A DNA stretch of 64,000 nt from Oxyruncus cristatus (GCA_013399855.1 VXAY01000767.1:2040023-2104022); one strand, 5' to 3'. Positions 12,701-23,287 are shown, counted from the stretch's first letter. Notes: generated from the letters alone by a model not told the origin. Program-made: numbers and translations.

Positions 12701-15700
12701 TACAAACATCTTAATTTGACATCAATCAAAATAATTTAAAGTAATTTTCTACCATGCACCCAAAATAGTCTTTAAGACTTGGAGAAATATCTTCAGAAGA
12801 GACACAATTTATGAAATTAAATCCCATTTTTTACTAGCTGAGAATCTCAGAAACCAAGTCCCACTGAAAGAGAAAAAACATCCCAAAACATAAGGGCCTT
12901 GTTAAGACAATCCAAGAGCACTATACAGCAAGTTTCACTGGTAAATGTGCTGTAAGTCCTTTTTCACTTAAAAAACACAAGACATAGTGTAAAAATAAGG
13001 GCATTCAGAAAAATTACAGAGTACACATGCAGCATGCACATAGTTTTCTGAGACTTCCCTCTCCCTTTTAATGCCAATACTAGTATGTTTTTAGATTTGA
13101 TACAATTTAGCTTAAGACATTGAGTGGTTCCAGTCTATGAAAGGGTTTTCAAGTTCAAACACAAAGAGCTGCAGGGATTTTTTTTTTATTATAAGCAGAA
13201 GCTTGCATTGCTTAAAAGCAGCAAATATGTTAAATTGCAAGATTAAAACCAGAACTGAAGGATACAAAACAGCCTCACTAAAGCCTGAAGTGTATTATGA
13301 AAGTTTTAAGAACTCTGCATAACTGCCAAGTCAACTGTTTAATGCTGGGGTCTGTACAAGATGATCTGTACAATTTGCACAGGAGACAGGAAGGGAATAC
13401 AAAAGGACGGGACACAAAATCCCCTCCACACAACTCCCCTACCTTGCACTTGAAGGAAAAAAATTCCTCATACAGCCTTCTTTAGGCTCTTCACTAAGTT
13501 CACTGCATGTCACAAAACCCCCTTGACATCACGTATATTTTCAAGGGGTTGTTTGGTATTCCACGTGGCATTTGCAAAGATTATATTTAAATACTACAGC
13601 TACCATTTGGATGCCTTACCTCTCATTTCCATCATACCAGGGATTTGTCCCCCTTTTCTGTTCTTCAAATCACAGTGTACTGAAGAATATGCATCTAAAA
13701 GAACCATTTGCTACATGAACAGTATGAGACACCAGGTACTATAGATACAGTATTTGCAGAAGAATTTAAATTTTCAAGATACTTTTAAGGATAACAGCCA
13801 GGCCAGTACTACCTACAAAAAGCCAGTGAGCTCCCTCCCCATCCCAGTATAAGCACTGACCAACTTTATACTCAGCAAACCAAAGTTACCGTGCCCTGGT
13901 CAACAGTAACATCGAAAGAATAATTTGTACTAACGCTGAGGAGTTTCATAGTATCTCCTGTCATTTGCACAGCCAGGGGCATCCCATTCTGCTCACCAGA
14001 ATTGGTAAAGCAAGTTTCCACCCCGTCACTGGGGCACAGCAACCTTGTAAGGTCTTAACCTGCTTTGATTGCAACAACAAAACCTCAATACTTTCTCTTT
14101 TGCATGTACTTTGTAGGCAATCCACAGCAGTTCATAAGTGACCTGCCTGCCCACAGTAACTTCACCAAAAAAGGGCTATTTGGTCATTACAGCAGTAAAT
14201 TAACGTATTAGCTGGTACATCCCACCCCTGTGGCTCCACAGATTGAAGATACTGTTGGGAATTCTGTTCCCTATTCACAGATGGCTCGAACTCCTGAAAG
14301 CCTGTACAGTTGTTCAGCAGTAACTTATGCTGAAGGAAAAACAAGAATTAAAGCAACAGCCTTTCAGTAACTGAGCTTCCACCAGAAGGCCTGTTTATTA
14401 ACAATTATGTGCACGTGACACACCTAAGACATACATCTATATTTGTATAACCTGGCAATTACACGTGCTGATAAATACACAAGTGCTTATTACCTGGCTG
14501 AAAACATTAATCTACCAATAAAACACAGGCTACGTTTTTTCAGCTCAGAAGATCATAAGGCATTCTGACTAATGGTCATCTAATTTTCTAGCCCCAGCCT
14601 TCAGATTCCTTCTTGCCATGGGTAAACAGCACAACGTGCACACAACAAAGAAATACTAGAGACATAATGCTTGCACTATAGGAAATTTTAGCTAGGTCTT
14701 AGCTTCAAAACTGCCAGTACCTTGCCCTTAATTTCTAAGGGTTACTTTCTTCTTGCAGTGGTGAATATGGTTACATTTCTTAGTTTGCCAAGTACTCTGG
14801 AGATTTGATATTAAGTATTTATTACAGTCCTTGGCTTTCGCTTTTCCTACAGAGAACCCGACAGATGGTTTGGGAGTATTTCCAGAGTGACTCCATTCAC
14901 TGAGCCCACCCCCATCACCCCACAGGAATGTGAGTAAGAAAATGCACTTGCCCATCAGCACACACACAAAGCCACTCTCTGGCCTGACACTCATTGAGAA
15001 TTACAAAAAGGAGTTCAGCAAGAATGCCGAGTGAAAACCTGCAGTGCACTTGCCTTTAACTTTGAATACTATTACCTGAGAATTAATTTAACAACACACT
15101 CCCTCCATCCTGTAATAGTTGCAGTTTCCATGGCACTCAGCCATAGATAATTTGTGAATTTTAACATTCTTAAGTATAACCTAAGGCTGGTTTTCATATA
15201 AAGGGCACTATACATCCAAATACTGCTGTGCTCCCAGTTCCCAGTGACTGCCATTTACCAGTATCCAGGGAAAAAACAAACACAGCAGCTAAAGCTTCTT
15301 GCTGCCTAAATCTATCCTAGATTACCAGGAGGCAGAACAAACACTCTAGCAGGTGATATAAGAGGTATGCAGGTCAATATATAAATAAATCAGCCCTGCA
15401 CAGAGCCATCTCTCCACTCCACGCAGCTCTGCCCAGTTTATCAGGTCCACAAGCCAACCACAGGCACAGAAAACTTTGGATGTCTCAGCAGCTCCTCTTC
15501 CTCCAGCTACAGGTTACATGGGCAGGTACACAGTGGGGAGAAAGGAGTTTATACAGATCAACACCGCAGTTTTGGTAACAAGCTGCTGAAAGTTTGAATT
15601 TGTCTCCCATTTGGAACAAAAAATGTAATACACCTCTGAAATATGTATTTCCTGCCAAATATACACCAAAAAGGATGCCTATTTGTTCAGCCAACAACAG

Positions 15701-17635
15701 CAAACAAATTCATGCCAAACAAAAGAGCTGAGCTGGCTCTCGCTGCACCCCACTATGTACCTGCCCCAACTGCAGGCAGTGCAAGGTTTGCAAGATTTTA
15801 CTGCTTGGTAGATCAAGGTCTGCTCTGGTCTAGACCTAACACCTGTCACAGTCTGCATCTGCTTATTTTGTCATTAAAAGATCTAAGAAAACATCCTCAC
15901 CATTTAGTTACCACGGTCATTATTAACCATTCTTGCTTAAAGGAAAAAACCAAAAAACCCCAAGAAGACCTAGAATATTATATTATTACTTTTCTAACTA
16001 TTGCAGCCAGCACTGGACATAAAAAAAGAGGCCTGACATGTCCAGGATGTCATCTCAAGTTCCATACCTGTTACAGAATTCCTCAATGACAGCCAGTATT
16101 TTTACTGAAGAATTCTGTTCTCTTTAACACGTTGTGTTCAGAGTCAGCATATTCAGGTCACTAGTTAAAACAGGAGAGCTGGCATTCTCTTACCAGATTT
16201 AAAGATTTTTCTTGCCTGATATGACTTAGCACCACAGCGCTTAAGACTACAGGGCTAAATGAATTTACGCTGTTTCAGGAACAGACACATAATCCATATG
16301 GATACACACATGAGCACATTATCACTGTCAGACACACCACGCCAGCACTTCTACTGACTTCATCAAGAAAAATGTGTGTTCCTACACATCAGCCTTTCAA
16401 ACTACAGCACAGAGGCACTGGTCACATCCAAAACGTCTCAATGCATTCTTCACACATCTGAAATGTGCCTGCTGATGGTGCCTATTTTTTTCATTTCCAT
16501 GGCAGAAGATAAAATCTAATTGCCGCTAGTTAAGGTAATTCAAAGTCGAAAAGAAGCATCATTGCTGCTTCTAATTCACTGATAAGAAGCCACAATTCCT
16601 GTAAACAAACCAAACGTTACACTCCTGCATGCAACACTTCCCAGACTGACAAAATCACGGGCATATTATTACCACATATGAAATCATACTTACATTTCGA
16701 TTAAATTTCGTGAAGGAATGATGCATATAAAACCTGTGCATGTAAACAATTGCGGTATTTATCGTAAGCTGAGAGCTGAAAGACTAAATTAAGGAAACAC
16801 TACATATTGAGAAAACTGTTTACAAGATCCGAAGGCGATGGACTTTCCACATCAACCACTGCTCTCAACACGCTGTCTCCAGCCGCAAATGGATTAAGGA
16901 CACTTTAGAACTGAACTTATATCAACACACACTTAACCGATATTAACACGGATCCTTCCCATCTGTTCCGCAGATCATGTGGAGATTCCTACACCAGGCT
17001 CGCCAGTCACCCGCTGAATGAAAACTCATCAATGGGCGACATGCGCTGAAACACCGTCTCAAGTGCTTTTGTTTCGTTCCAAGTCAACTATTTCACCAGG
17101 CGATGTGAGGGTTTAGGCTCGCGCTTTTTAAAATCACATTAAAGAACGGTGAAGGAGCAGATGCCCGTTTCGGGGAAAGCGAGTCTGCGGACACTAGGCT
17201 TTACTTTGTAAGTGCCCAGACCCGCAGCCAGGGACCCACCCGCGGCTGGCAGGGCCGGTGGGAGCCCCGGGCCCCTCGCCCGCCGACAAAGAGCGCGGAG
17301 CGGGGGCCCCGCAGGCTCCTCCTCCCATTCTGTGCCTCAGGCCACGGCTCCATCCCCCGGGAACGCCGGCCGGGAGCTGCGGGAGCCCGGGAAGGGTCCC
17401 AGGGAGGGCTCCCACACCGGGAGAAAGGGTGTTCCGCCGACCCTCCCCGCCCGACCCCCGCCGCCCTCATCGCGTCCCGCCCGGCGCCGCTCGGATACAC
17501 GTTGAGGCGCTGGCCCATGTCTTGGATGAGGTTGGCCGCCTGCTGCCGGTACGAGAGCTCCTTGTCGGCCTCCACGCCGCAGCGCCGCGAGGGCGTGTTC
17601 TCCAGCTGCTCGCGGCTGAAGAACCAGCGCGACGC
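547..17635 (-). CDS. CCNT2: Cyclin T2 (P-TEFb subunit), partial gene, coding exons 1-7
   Basis: Cyclin T2 binds CDK9 to form P-TEFb, the nuclear kinase that phosphorylates the RNA polymerase II C-terminal domain and releases paused polymerase. Seven coding exons join in phase: 17635-17499, 16775-16694, 10261-10133, 9487-9427, 8451-8389, 2050-2005 and 710-547, all with AG acceptors and GT donors. The product runs from [20 protein letters not shown] through the first cyclin box ([12 protein letters not shown]) to the second cyclin fold ([25 protein letters not shown]). The segment [14 protein letters not shown] and adjacency to ACMSD favour T2 over T1. The start codon lies in the gap at 17637-17875. 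The C-terminal half (His-rich and Ser/Lys-rich regions in the family) lies left of base 1; I saw no further exon in 1-546. Gene identity is firm; exon ends are read by eye. Confidence 0.96.
711..2004 (-). other. CCNT2: CCNT2 intron 6
   Basis: Ordinary AT-rich intron. A more GC-rich stretch at about 1830-1960 precedes the exon 6 donor. No repeat or RNA gene recognised. Confidence 0.7.
2005..2050 (-). CDS. CCNT2: CCNT2 exon 6 (46-nt micro-exon)
   Basis: This very short exon encodes [14 protein letters not shown] with split codons at both ends (Ala before, Ser after). The acceptor is TTCTTACAG; the donor GTTGTT is weaker than the others in this gene. It was found by matching the cyclin T protein, not by an open frame. 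The phase on both sides confirms it. Confidence 0.93.
6554..6570. repeat. Poly-T tract (17 T)
   Basis: Homopolymer in CCNT2 intron 5. Confidence 0.9.
6651..6668. repeat. (AC)9 microsatellite
   Basis: Perfect dinucleotide repeat in CCNT2 intron 5. Confidence 0.95.
7907..7965. repeat. Direct repeat of 39-bp period with internal hairpin
   Basis: TGCATGTAACAGCAGACTC occurs at 7907 and again at 7946. Between them GCAGACT (7931-7937) and AGTCTGC (7942-7948) form a perfect 7-bp stem with a 4-nt loop. Confidence 0.85.
8389..8451 (-). CDS. CCNT2: CCNT2 exon 5
   Basis: This 63-nt exon encodes [20 protein letters not shown] then Arg, the linker into the second cyclin fold. Acceptor CTCTTCAG, donor GTCAGT. 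Its last base joins exon 6 to give the Ala of ASKDLAQ. Confidence 0.95.
8671..8694. repeat. Compound TC/TA microsatellite
   Basis: TC units pass directly into TA units in CCNT2 intron 4. Confidence 0.95.
9427..9487 (-). CDS. CCNT2: CCNT2 exon 4
   Basis: This 61-nt exon encodes [20 protein letters not shown], the end of the first cyclin fold. Acceptor GTTTCAG, donor GTATGT. One base is left over to start the Gly codon completed by exon 5. Confidence 0.95.
10133..10261 (-). CDS. CCNT2: CCNT2 exon 3 (cyclin box core)
   Basis: This 129-nt, 43-codon exon carries the cyclin box core [12 protein letters not shown], followed by [20 protein letters not shown]. The Lys and Glu in AAKVEE belong to the CDK-contact signature of cyclins. 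Acceptor TTCCTCAG, donor GTAGGT; both ends are phase 0. Confidence 0.96.
10262..16693 (-). other. CCNT2: CCNT2 intron 2
   Basis: This 6.4-kb intron separates exon 2 from exon 3. It is mostly unique AT-rich sequence. The 159-codon minus-strand frame at 11464-11943 and the 148-codon plus-strand frame at 15643-16089 look random in composition and match nothing I know. Confidence 0.7.
16694..16775 (-). CDS. CCNT2: CCNT2 exon 2
   Basis: This 82-nt exon encodes [20 protein letters not shown] followed by FTKFNRN, helix 1-2 of the first cyclin fold. Acceptor CTTTCAG and donor GTAAGT flank it. The first base completes the split Val codon from exon 1. It is too short and interrupted to appear as a long open frame. 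Confidence 0.95.
16776..17498 (-). other. CCNT2: CCNT2 intron 1
   Basis: This 723-bp intron shows a sharp change from AT-rich (left of about 17150) to very GC- and CpG-rich next to exon 1. Confidence 0.75.
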
Positions 17636-17636
17636 G
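17160..17636. promoter_or_regulatory. CCNT2: CpG-island-like region around CCNT2 exon 1
   Basis: Dense CpG and high GC begin near 17160 and continue through exon 1 to the gap, against an AT-rich background on both sides. This is the usual promoter type for cyclin T genes. The transcription start itself is probably inside or just beyond the Ns, so no core motif can be called. Confidence 0.75.
17499..17635 (-). CDS. CCNT2: CCNT2 exon 1, 5'-truncated by assembly gap
   Basis: The visible codons encode the cyclin T N-terminus (ASRWFF, then [20 protein letters not shown], then MGQRLN). The exon ends in the first two bases of a Val codon, followed by donor GTATCC; exon 2 supplies the third base. 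The few codons upstream, including the initiator Met, fall in the run of Ns. The exon is GC-rich, as expected for a housekeeping promoter-proximal exon. Confidence 0.94.
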
Positions 17637-17875
17637 NNNNNNNNNNNNNNNNNNNNNNNNNNNNNNNNNNNNNNNNNNNNNNNNNNNNNNNNNNNNNNNN
17701 NNNNNNNNNNNNNNNNNNNNNNNNNNNNNNNNNNNNNNNNNNNNNNNNNNNNNNNNNNNNNNNNNNNNNNNNNNNNNNNNNNNNNNNNNNNNNNNNNNNN
17801 NNNNNNNNNNNNNNNNNNNNNNNNNNNNNNNNNNNNNNNNNNNNNNNNNNNNNNNNNNNNNNNNNNNNNNNNNNN
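17637..17875. other. Assembly gap (239 Ns)
   Basis: The run of Ns directly follows GC-rich exon 1 sequence and hides the CCNT2 start codon, 5' UTR and probable core promoter. Loss of GC-rich avian promoter DNA in short-read assemblies is common. The true gap length may differ from 239. Confidence 0.99.
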
Positions 17876-17954
17876 CACAGGGTCCTTGCAAAATACGGAG
17901 CATGTGACAACGTCCTGGAGAAAACGTGTCCTCTGCTGTTTGATCTCAGTATGC

Positions 17955-18480
17955 TGTATTGGGTCTGGCTGAGCTGGAGTTCGTTCCCCCCACAGCAGCC
18001 GTCACAGTGCCGTGAGCTGGAAGGGTGTCGATAACACACCGGTGTTTTGGCTACTGCTGAGCACAGCATCAGCACTGTAACATTGCTCCGGGGAGGGGAC
18101 ACAACCAGGCCAGCTGACCCAAAATAACCAAAGAGATATTCCATGCCGTGTGACGTCAGCTCAGATAAAAAAGCTGAGGCACGGAGCAGGAGGGCAGGCA
18201 TTCATTGCCTCCAGGGGCTGCCTGCTAAGGAACCATTGCGCCTGCTGAAGCCCTGCTTCTGGGGGAAAGTGTCCGCACATCGTTGCCGATGGGAAGCAGA
18301 GAATAAACCTTGTTCTTTCTGGCTTTGCTTTTGTGTGCGCAAGCTTTCGCCTTAATAAACTGCCTTATCCCAACCCACAAGTTGTTTTCCATCTTACTCT
18401 CTCTCCCTCACCTTTGCAACTGGGGAGTGACAAAGCAGCTGGGTGGGCACCTGGCATCCAGCCAAGGTCAACCCACCACA
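17955..18480 (+). mobile_element. Solo LTR of an avian endogenous retrovirus, plus orientation
   Basis: The segment matches from memory the pattern of a common avian LTR family: a 5' end TGTATTGGGTCTGG, internal GATAACACACCGGTGTTTTGG and GGAGGGGACACA, an intact CRE TGACGTCA at 18151-18158, a TATA-like AGATAAAAAAG just after it, polyA signals AATAAA at 18302-18307 and 18354-18359, and a CA end at 18480. TATGC before and AATGC after may be a worn 5-bp target duplication. No gag, pol or env sequence is attached. The U3 end faces the CCNT2 promoter, so any transcription would run away from CCNT2. The family name and the exact left end are uncertain. Confidence 0.8.
18151..18172 (+). promoter_or_regulatory. 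CRE and TATA-like box in the plus-strand LTR
   Basis: A perfect palindromic CRE (TGACGTCA) at 18151-18158 sits just upstream of AGATAAAAAAG, the usual position of CRE and TATA in LTRs of this type. Both CpG-containing core bases survive. Activity is inference. Confidence 0.55.
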
Positions 18481-19066
18481 AATGCTTTCAAGTCTAATCA
18501 ACAATAAGGGAGATATAACCTGTGAAACTATTGTCTAAAAGTGGTGCTTAAAAGGAAACCTCTAAGACTCCCGTTTGTGAGTTTTAGAAGTCAAGACATT
18601 GGGTGCATTGGTCGTCATCTTGCCAAAATGCACACTGAGATATCTCCACTACAGTTTATACGTCAATGTTACACAATTTTTCCTTTTTCCTTCCCCACAT
18701 TCCTGTTACATATTCATCGACATTTCCTAACACTTATATATACATATTCTTGTAAGGTCTCAGAGGGGCTTCATCAAGGGTCTTGGGTGATCTTCCTGTC
18801 TCGAGCCTCCAATGTTCTAAATGACTGCCTTAAGACCTTCTTCAAGACAATTCCCTTGGTTATGCAGTAACTGGGTAGTGCTTGGCTGGCTGCCTCAGTT
18901 CCCCTCCTCGTTGTTTTTTATTTTGCTTGGTTAGTCCCTTTAAATAACTTGGCTTAGCCATATGTAATTTCTATGGTACGTTCCATTGCAAATACCATGA
19001 GTCCTCATTACATCTCTAAATCCTGACATCAAAACAAAAGATAACAAGCTCTAAGTGATGTCCAGG
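18481..19066. other. Unassigned intergenic sequence
   Basis: Unique-looking DNA between the solo LTR and a probable older LTR. A 109-codon plus-strand frame at 18541-18870 has no recognisable features. Confidence 0.5.
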
Positions 19067-19647
19067 TGTTGGAAAAACAAATTACTTGTTGGTGGAATTG
19101 CCTTGTTAAAGTTTAGGGCTTGACGTACTCCAATGATCTCAGACCCAGGGGTGGGTTAACAGAGCTTGGGAGGAAGGATGTACCCCTGATACTGGGCACA
19201 AAGAATGCAGAATTTACTGGCCATAAGGACAGCTGGCAAAACTCCCAAGATAAGGAAGAAACTGGTAAATCCAACTCAGCAACTGTGCTGAAATCAGCTC
19301 CTGTGGGGTACAAGGTAATTCCAGCAGGGGGAGATCTGTGACCACCAACTCACAGACCCAAGAGACCCACCGACCCAAAAGAAAAAGTCTCAGCATGTGG
19401 AATAATGAGCATGAGGAGAGAAAGAATCATTAACCAGTGGAAGATAGAATACTAATTTATAAGAGAACTATGTACCTTGTAGCCAATGAACACTAATTCC
19501 TTCATTTGCTGAAAATATGAATAGTTCAAAGCCTTGATAACTGATGTTCTTGATTTGTGGACACCTCCACCTTGCACCCTGTGCAGAAGAAACAGTGTCT
19601 CCTTTCTAAACTAGACTCTGTTTAGGGAGCTTCTAAAATCAGCAACA
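19067..19647. mobile_element. Probable degraded LTR, unclassified
   Basis: The segment begins TGTTGGAAAAAC and ends AGCAACA, giving the TG...CA ends of an LTR at about 580 bp. It has no coding content and stops four bases before a CR1 end. I see no clear target duplication and cannot name the family. It may instead be another old repeat. Confidence 0.35.
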
Positions 19648-19650
19648 GTC

Positions 19651-20380
19651 ATGGAATCATAGAATTGCCAAGGATGGAAGAGACTTTTAAGATCATCAGG
19701 TCCAACCCTCAGCCCAGCACTGCTGCTGGAACCCTTAAACCACATCACCCAGGCCAGAGCCAGATTCCTCTTAAACATCTCCAGTGTCTCCACCACTTCC
19801 CTGGACAACCTATTCCATTGCCTGACCGCCTGAACAGTGAAAAAGTTTTTCAGGTATCTAGTCTGAATCTCCCCTGTCTCAGCTTAAGGCCATTTCCTCT
19901 GGTTCTCTCACTGTAAGCTTGGCAGAAGAGACCATGCCCCGCCTCACTACAGCCTCCCATCAGGGAGTTGCAATGAGCAATAAAAACCCTGCTTAGCCTG
20001 CTCTTCTCCGGGCTAAATACCCCCAGCTCTCTCAGCTGTTCCTCATCAGACATGTCTTTTAGACCCTTCATGAGCCTTTTTGCCCTGCATTGGACTTGCT
20101 CCAGCATCTCAATGTCTTTTCTAAAGTGAGGGGCCCAGAACTGGACACAGGGACACAATGTGTGGCCCCACCAGTGCTGAGTTCAGGGAGACAATCACTG
20201 CCCTGGTCCTGCTGGACAGACTATCTTTCATACAAGCCAGGATTCTATTGGCCTTCTCAGCCACCTGCACACGCACTGGCTCATATTCAGGTGCTGGTGA
20301 CAGCACGCCCAGGTCCCTTTGTGCCAGGCAGCTCTTGAGCCCTCCTCCTCCGGCCTGTATTGGGGCCATGGTGGTGTGAG
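19651..20380 (-). mobile_element. CR1 LINE fragment, minus orientation
   Basis: The left end AATCATAGAATTGCC is the reverse complement of the CR1 3' octamer tail. It is followed by the typical inverted CR1 3' region (AGATCATCAGGTCCAACC) and then the 3' part of the reverse transcriptase ORF in the minus direction, with recognisable peptides such as LEQVQCRAKRLMKGL. Frames are broken. It is 5'-truncated near 20380, as is normal for CR1. Confidence 0.88.
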
Positions 20381-21820
20381 GCGGCTCCCTCAGCAGGGCA
20401 GGAAGGGGAAGGGGAGGTCTGGTAATTCAGTAGTAGCAGTTGAGCAACTTGCCTTTTCAGTGGTAATAAACCAGTAATTTGGCTTTGATCAAATCCCAGT
20501 CTCTCTCTGGAGGAAGAAGTCTCTGGCACATCATGGGTCTGTGTATGGTGTGTATGATAAACACACCTATATGAGCATCTAACTTACATAGGTAATATTT
20601 CTCAGGAATTTTGTGCCAAAAAGGCAGAATGGAAGCTGTCCAGTGATACCTTGTGTCTTTCCAGATCAGCAGCTCCAGCAAGTCAATTGTTTTCCAACAC
20701 GTGGAGAAGATGCATATGCTCACACTGTAATGAACAGCAACTTGTCCAAACCTCTCCCACATTACACATCAGCTGCCTTAAAGAATTAAGATCACTTTCT
20801 CAACCTTTTGCCCACTCCTATTTCACCCTCAAATGATAACATGGTACCAAATATTACTTTTACACAGATATTGTTAAGCCTCAACCTCGTTCCCAGGTGA
20901 ATCCAGATCCTCAACCAGTGACAGCACCTGTTGTAATTTGGAGCTAATTTTGCCTTCCTATTTTTGTGTCTGTATAAATCAAAGTACAATGTTTTACCTC
21001 ATTGTTTAAATCCCTGTATAAAACTCATGGAGTTTGGGTGTTCAACTTACATTTATTATTCCTTCAGTAGCTGGTGGAAGAGAATTAAGAATGTTCTCAT
21101 CTGACTGTCATTAGAATTTTACATTAGCTTTGTTGATGAAAAGTAAAAGGAAGATGTTGGGAAGATTATACATATCCCTGTCTTAAAAATCTTAACACAT
21201 TGAGGAAAAAATAGAATATCATTAAATAATGACAGTGCATAATGAATATGATTTATGCAGGGTATGCACATTAATTAACTGCCATGCAGAGTGCTGCAAT
21301 CACCCATTCAGTCACAGGTTAAGGTAATTAAATACTGTTCTTGCTATTGGAGAGGTTTCAGACCTTGGTCCCCAAAGATGTAACATTGCATTCTCACTAA
21401 CTTAACTTTTTTCATTCATAAAAAATTGAAGAATTAATCCAATTAAAATGTATTGGAAGAATCACAATGTATTTTCCTCTTAAATCCATTTAAACGTCTG
21501 TGAGAGTCATATACGCTGAAGGGAAATAAGATTATATGAGAACGAAGTTGCCTTTCTACTTTGAAATTTAATTAAAACAATCTGATTGAAAAATCATACA
21601 TTTAAGTAGCTCTATGCTTGTGGCTACTTAAATAAAAAAGGTCAACAGAAGTCTTGTGAACCTGAGGACAATAAATATTGTTAGAGCTATTTGCCTGACA
21701 TAAACACTTGGTATTCTAAACCTGTGACTTGCTGACTACTTCAACTTCTGATACCCACTAGTCTTTTATGGAATGTATTTGGAGGAACAATATGGTAAAG
21801 ATCCAAATGGAAGAGCTCAG
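20381..21820. other. Unassigned AT-rich intergenic sequence
   Basis: No repeat, exon or RNA gene recognised between the CR1 and the next LTR. Confidence 0.5.
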
Positions 21821-22423
21821 TGTTGTGGTTTAACCCCAGTGTTGTGGTTTAACAGAGGGCATCTCAGCCCCAGCAGCTGCTCGCTCACCCCCGGGGTGGG
21901 GCAGAGAACGGGAAGGGTAGAAGTGAGAAAACCTGTGGGTTGAGACAAAGACAGTTAAACAGGTAAAGCAAAAGGCACGCACACAAGCAAAGCAAACCAA
22001 GGAATCCATTCCCCACTCCCCAAGGGCAGGCAGGTGCTCAGCCATCCCCAGGAAATCCAGGCTCTGTCTTATGCGATGGGGACTAGGGAAGAGAAACACC
22101 ATCACTCCACACATTTTCCCCCCCAACTCCCTTCTCCTGCTCCCCCAGCTTTATATGCTGAGCATGATGCCATATGGTCTGGGATACCCCTTGGGTCATT
22201 TGGGATCAGCTGTTCCAGCTGTGTCCCCTCCCAACATCCTGTGCACCCCCAGCCCCCTTGCTGGTGGGATGAGGAGCAGAAAAAGCCTTGGCTCTGTGTA
22301 ATCTCTGCTCAGCAGTAATGAAACAACCACGTGTTATCAACACTGTTTCCGGCACAAATCCAAACCACAGCCCCTTACCAGCTACTGTGAAGAAAACTAA
22401 TTCTACCGCAGCCAAAACCGGCA
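21821..22423 (-). mobile_element. Solo LTR of an avian endogenous retrovirus, minus orientation
   Basis: In plus-strand view it runs from TGTTGTGGTTTAACCCCAG to GCCAAAACCGGCA, the reverse complement of the same broad avian LTR type as 17955-18480. TTTATATGCTGAGC near 22150 is the inverted TATA/U3 region. CTCAG (21816-21820) and CTCAA (22424-22428) form a 5-bp target duplication with one change. The terminal 19 bp is duplicated in tandem. The CRE seen in the other copy is changed here. There is no internal retroviral sequence, so it is a solo LTR independent of the first, which lies in the opposite orientation. Confidence 0.85.
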
Positions 22424-22457
22424 CTCAAGGAAAACACAAAGAACCCACACAAAACCC

Positions 22458-22478
22458 TTTTTTTTTTTTTTTTTTTTT
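22458..22478. repeat. Poly-T tract (21 T)
   Basis: Uninterrupted run just outside the minus-strand LTR, separated from it by about 30 bp. It does not look like part of the LTR. Confidence 0.9.
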
Positions 22479-23281
22479 GGTGGGTTTGACACTAAAGAAG
22501 GACAGAGCCTTCCTTGTAGTCCAACAGAAGCTGGTATCAGCAGGAACTGCTGATCCTCAGCATCCTTCAGGTTCAGCTTGTGTCAGTTATGGCCAGAGCT
22601 AAAAACAACTGCTGTCTAACACTGTTTTGCCTGGAGTGTTCTAAAGCCTAAACGGAAGAATGGTGACACCACAGGTAGCCAGCAAATGTTCCCATGAGAA
22701 CAAAGACTGTAAGTGCTCATCCACATTTTCCTGTGTGGTATAAAATCCTCTTGGGAGGAGGATGCCTGTTAACTCACTGGATGATAATGAAAACCCATTT
22801 CAATCAATAGGCTATAGAGTAAACCATCTTTCCATTCCTATATCAGGACTCAAACTGGTTAGAGCAATAACACTTCAACATTTAAAGTATCCAACCTTAC
22901 TTTTTAGGAAGTATTTTTTTAAGGAATAGAACATTTAACCATAGTGTTGCTAAACACCAGTATTTATGTTGACAGCGACAGTGACACATCAAGTATTACC
23001 CACACAAAATACATTATTTCTGCACCTACAACCGTATTGTCCAAATTGTTTCTGATGAGTAAGTTGCCAGTGGTGTAGGTGGCAGCTAAAGTGTAAAGTT
23101 CCCCACATAGAGCTTTTTCATCCTGTCACAACACTGACAAAGCATCAGTGCACACCCTTGTAGTGCTGAGCTGAGTGTGGCATGATGCACTTCCCAACAG
23201 TGGATACAGGCAAGTGTTGCCTTTTATAGGGCATCAACAAAGTTCTGCTTAAATTCTGTTCTAAGATTCTTTCAAATTCTG
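22479..23281. other. Intergenic sequence downstream of ACMSD
   Basis: Unique-looking DNA between the solo LTR and the distal ACMSD polyA candidate. Nothing recognised. Confidence 0.5.
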
Positions 23282-23287
23282 TTTATT
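23282..23287 (-). terminator. ACMSD: Distal candidate polyA signal for ACMSD
   Basis: AATAAA on the minus strand, about 370 nt after the stop codon. It is an alternative to the proximal signal at 23424-23429. Confidence 0.4.

Noticed and set aside
15643..16089. 148-codon plus-strand frame
   Set aside because: Intronic, antisense to CCNT2, no known similarity.
17201..18201. Long frames of 150-260 codons across the gap
   Set aside because: They are artefacts of translating Ns and GC-rich DNA; only the cyclin T exon 1 part is real.
17955..22423. The two LTRs as ends of one provirus
   Set aside because: They lie in opposite orientations, have separate candidate target duplications, and no gag/pol/env sequence lies between them.
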